Notes under the pieces: model-generated
Seen by the model: the letters and a program-made list of their open reading frames with translations, nothing else
Told to the model about the DNA's origin: nothing
The model's database searches: none
Part shown: positions 31,174 to 31,284 of the stretch, piece by piece
Layout of the letters: every line of letters begins with the position of its first letter
Position numbering within the stretch: position 1 is the first letter of the stretch
Source of the DNA: a bacterium
GTDB taxonomy: Bacteria > Chloroflexota > Dormibacteria > UBA8260 > Bog-877
Assembly: GCA_021802115.1 (NCBI GenBank)
Contig: JAKABA010000029.1
Location: forward strand, 1 to 31,284
Direction: 5' to 3'
Length of the DNA stretch: 31,284 nt
Translations under genes and position numbers: made by a program

Positions 31174-31284
31174 GTGATCGGGAGGCGCAACCCGGTCCTG
31201 GGCGGGTTCGATTGCCTTGCGGTCACGCTTGGAGACGGCCAGCTCGTGCTCTGCCGGCGCCATGCGCCTGGCCATCCGCTGACG
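31174..31284 (+). CDS. Start of an unidentified gene cut by the window edge
   Basis: From GTG 31174 the frame stays open to the end (37 codons; VIGRRNPVLGGFDCLAVTLG, then DGQLVLCRRHAPGHP). The beta-strand-like alternation of hydrophobic residues looks protein-like, but I do not recognise the family. There is no ribosome binding site. A GATTAAAT about 12 bases before the GTG could be a -10 box of a leaderless transcript. An ATG at 31158 opens another frame that looks less protein-like. Confidence 0.3.
   Translation, partial: MIGRRNPVLGGFDCLAVTLGDGQLVLCRRHAPGHPLT

Noticed and set aside
1..31284. CRISPR arrays, tRNA or rRNA genes, and insertion-sequence ends
   Set aside because: Reading both strands, I saw no regularly spaced repeats, no complete cloverleaf and no transposase motif.

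Overview
The window is a high-GC bacterial chromosome segment of 31.3 kb. Gene order and protein sequences point to the Terrabacteria side of the tree. A little-cultured soil lineage near Chloroflexota/Dormibacterota or Actinobacteriota is my best guess, made from general likeness and not from a marker comparison. GTG, TTG and even rarer start codons are common here, and many genes overlap by four bases (ATGA, GTGA, and apparently ATAG and CTGA).

Layout. (1) Positions 2-581, + strand: the 3' end of a PspA/IM30 gene and a GlsB/YeaQ-type small membrane protein, both envelope-stress proteins. (2) Positions 602-7578, - strand: the classic translation operon read rimP-nusA-ylxR-infB-rbfA-nrnA-truB-ribF. 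(3) Positions 7668-10503, - strand: a fused secDF with a structured leader that includes a possible leader peptide ending Ile-Arg-Ala-Pro-stop. (4) Positions 10704-13676, - strand: yebC-ruvC-ruvA-ruvB, the Holliday-junction operon, preceded by a dyad with an SOS-box-like core. (5) Positions 13799-15001, - strand: tyrS. (6) Positions 15069-23206: a sulfur module. On the - strand are a GntR/HutC regulator, a fused iron-sulfur/NrfD membrane subunit and a large molybdopterin oxidoreductase of SoeA/PsrA type. Divergently on the + strand are an MBL-fold/rhodanese fusion and a type II sulfide:quinone oxidoreductase. (7) Positions 23369-25572, - strand: arsD-arsA without a visible arsR or efflux pump. 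(8) Positions 26759-28423, + strand: a PiT phosphate transporter broken by a frameshift at a run of seven G, and its DUF47 partner. (9) Positions 28628-29350, - strand: a DUF849 (BKACE) enzyme. (10) Positions 30410-31115, + strand: a PadR regulator with two matching 10-bp palindromes around its promoter, followed by the start of a further gene at the window edge. Two stretches of about 1.1 kb (25645-26758 and 29351-30409) hold no gene I can support.

How the parts work together. The core operons supply ribosome maturation, transcription elongation/antitermination, initiation, RNA modification, flavin cofactor synthesis, protein export and recombination. The sulfur module reads as a complete route: sulfide to persulfide (SQR), persulfide to sulfite and sulfane-sulfur transfer (MBL/rhodanese protein), and sulfite to sulfate at the cytoplasmic face of the membrane (SoeABC-like complex), with electrons passed to quinone at the first and last steps and a GntR regulator between the two divergent arms. 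This pathway is inferred from families and neighbourhood.

Points most worth a second look: the SecM/RAP-like leader peptide before secDF; infB, which seems to start at an AUA codon behind a perfect AGGAGG, and ylxR, which seems to start at CUG; the sulfur-oxidation locus with its fused membrane subunit and an MBL domain lacking the usual iron-ligand aspartate; the G7 frameshift in the phosphate transporter; and the paired PadR operators.
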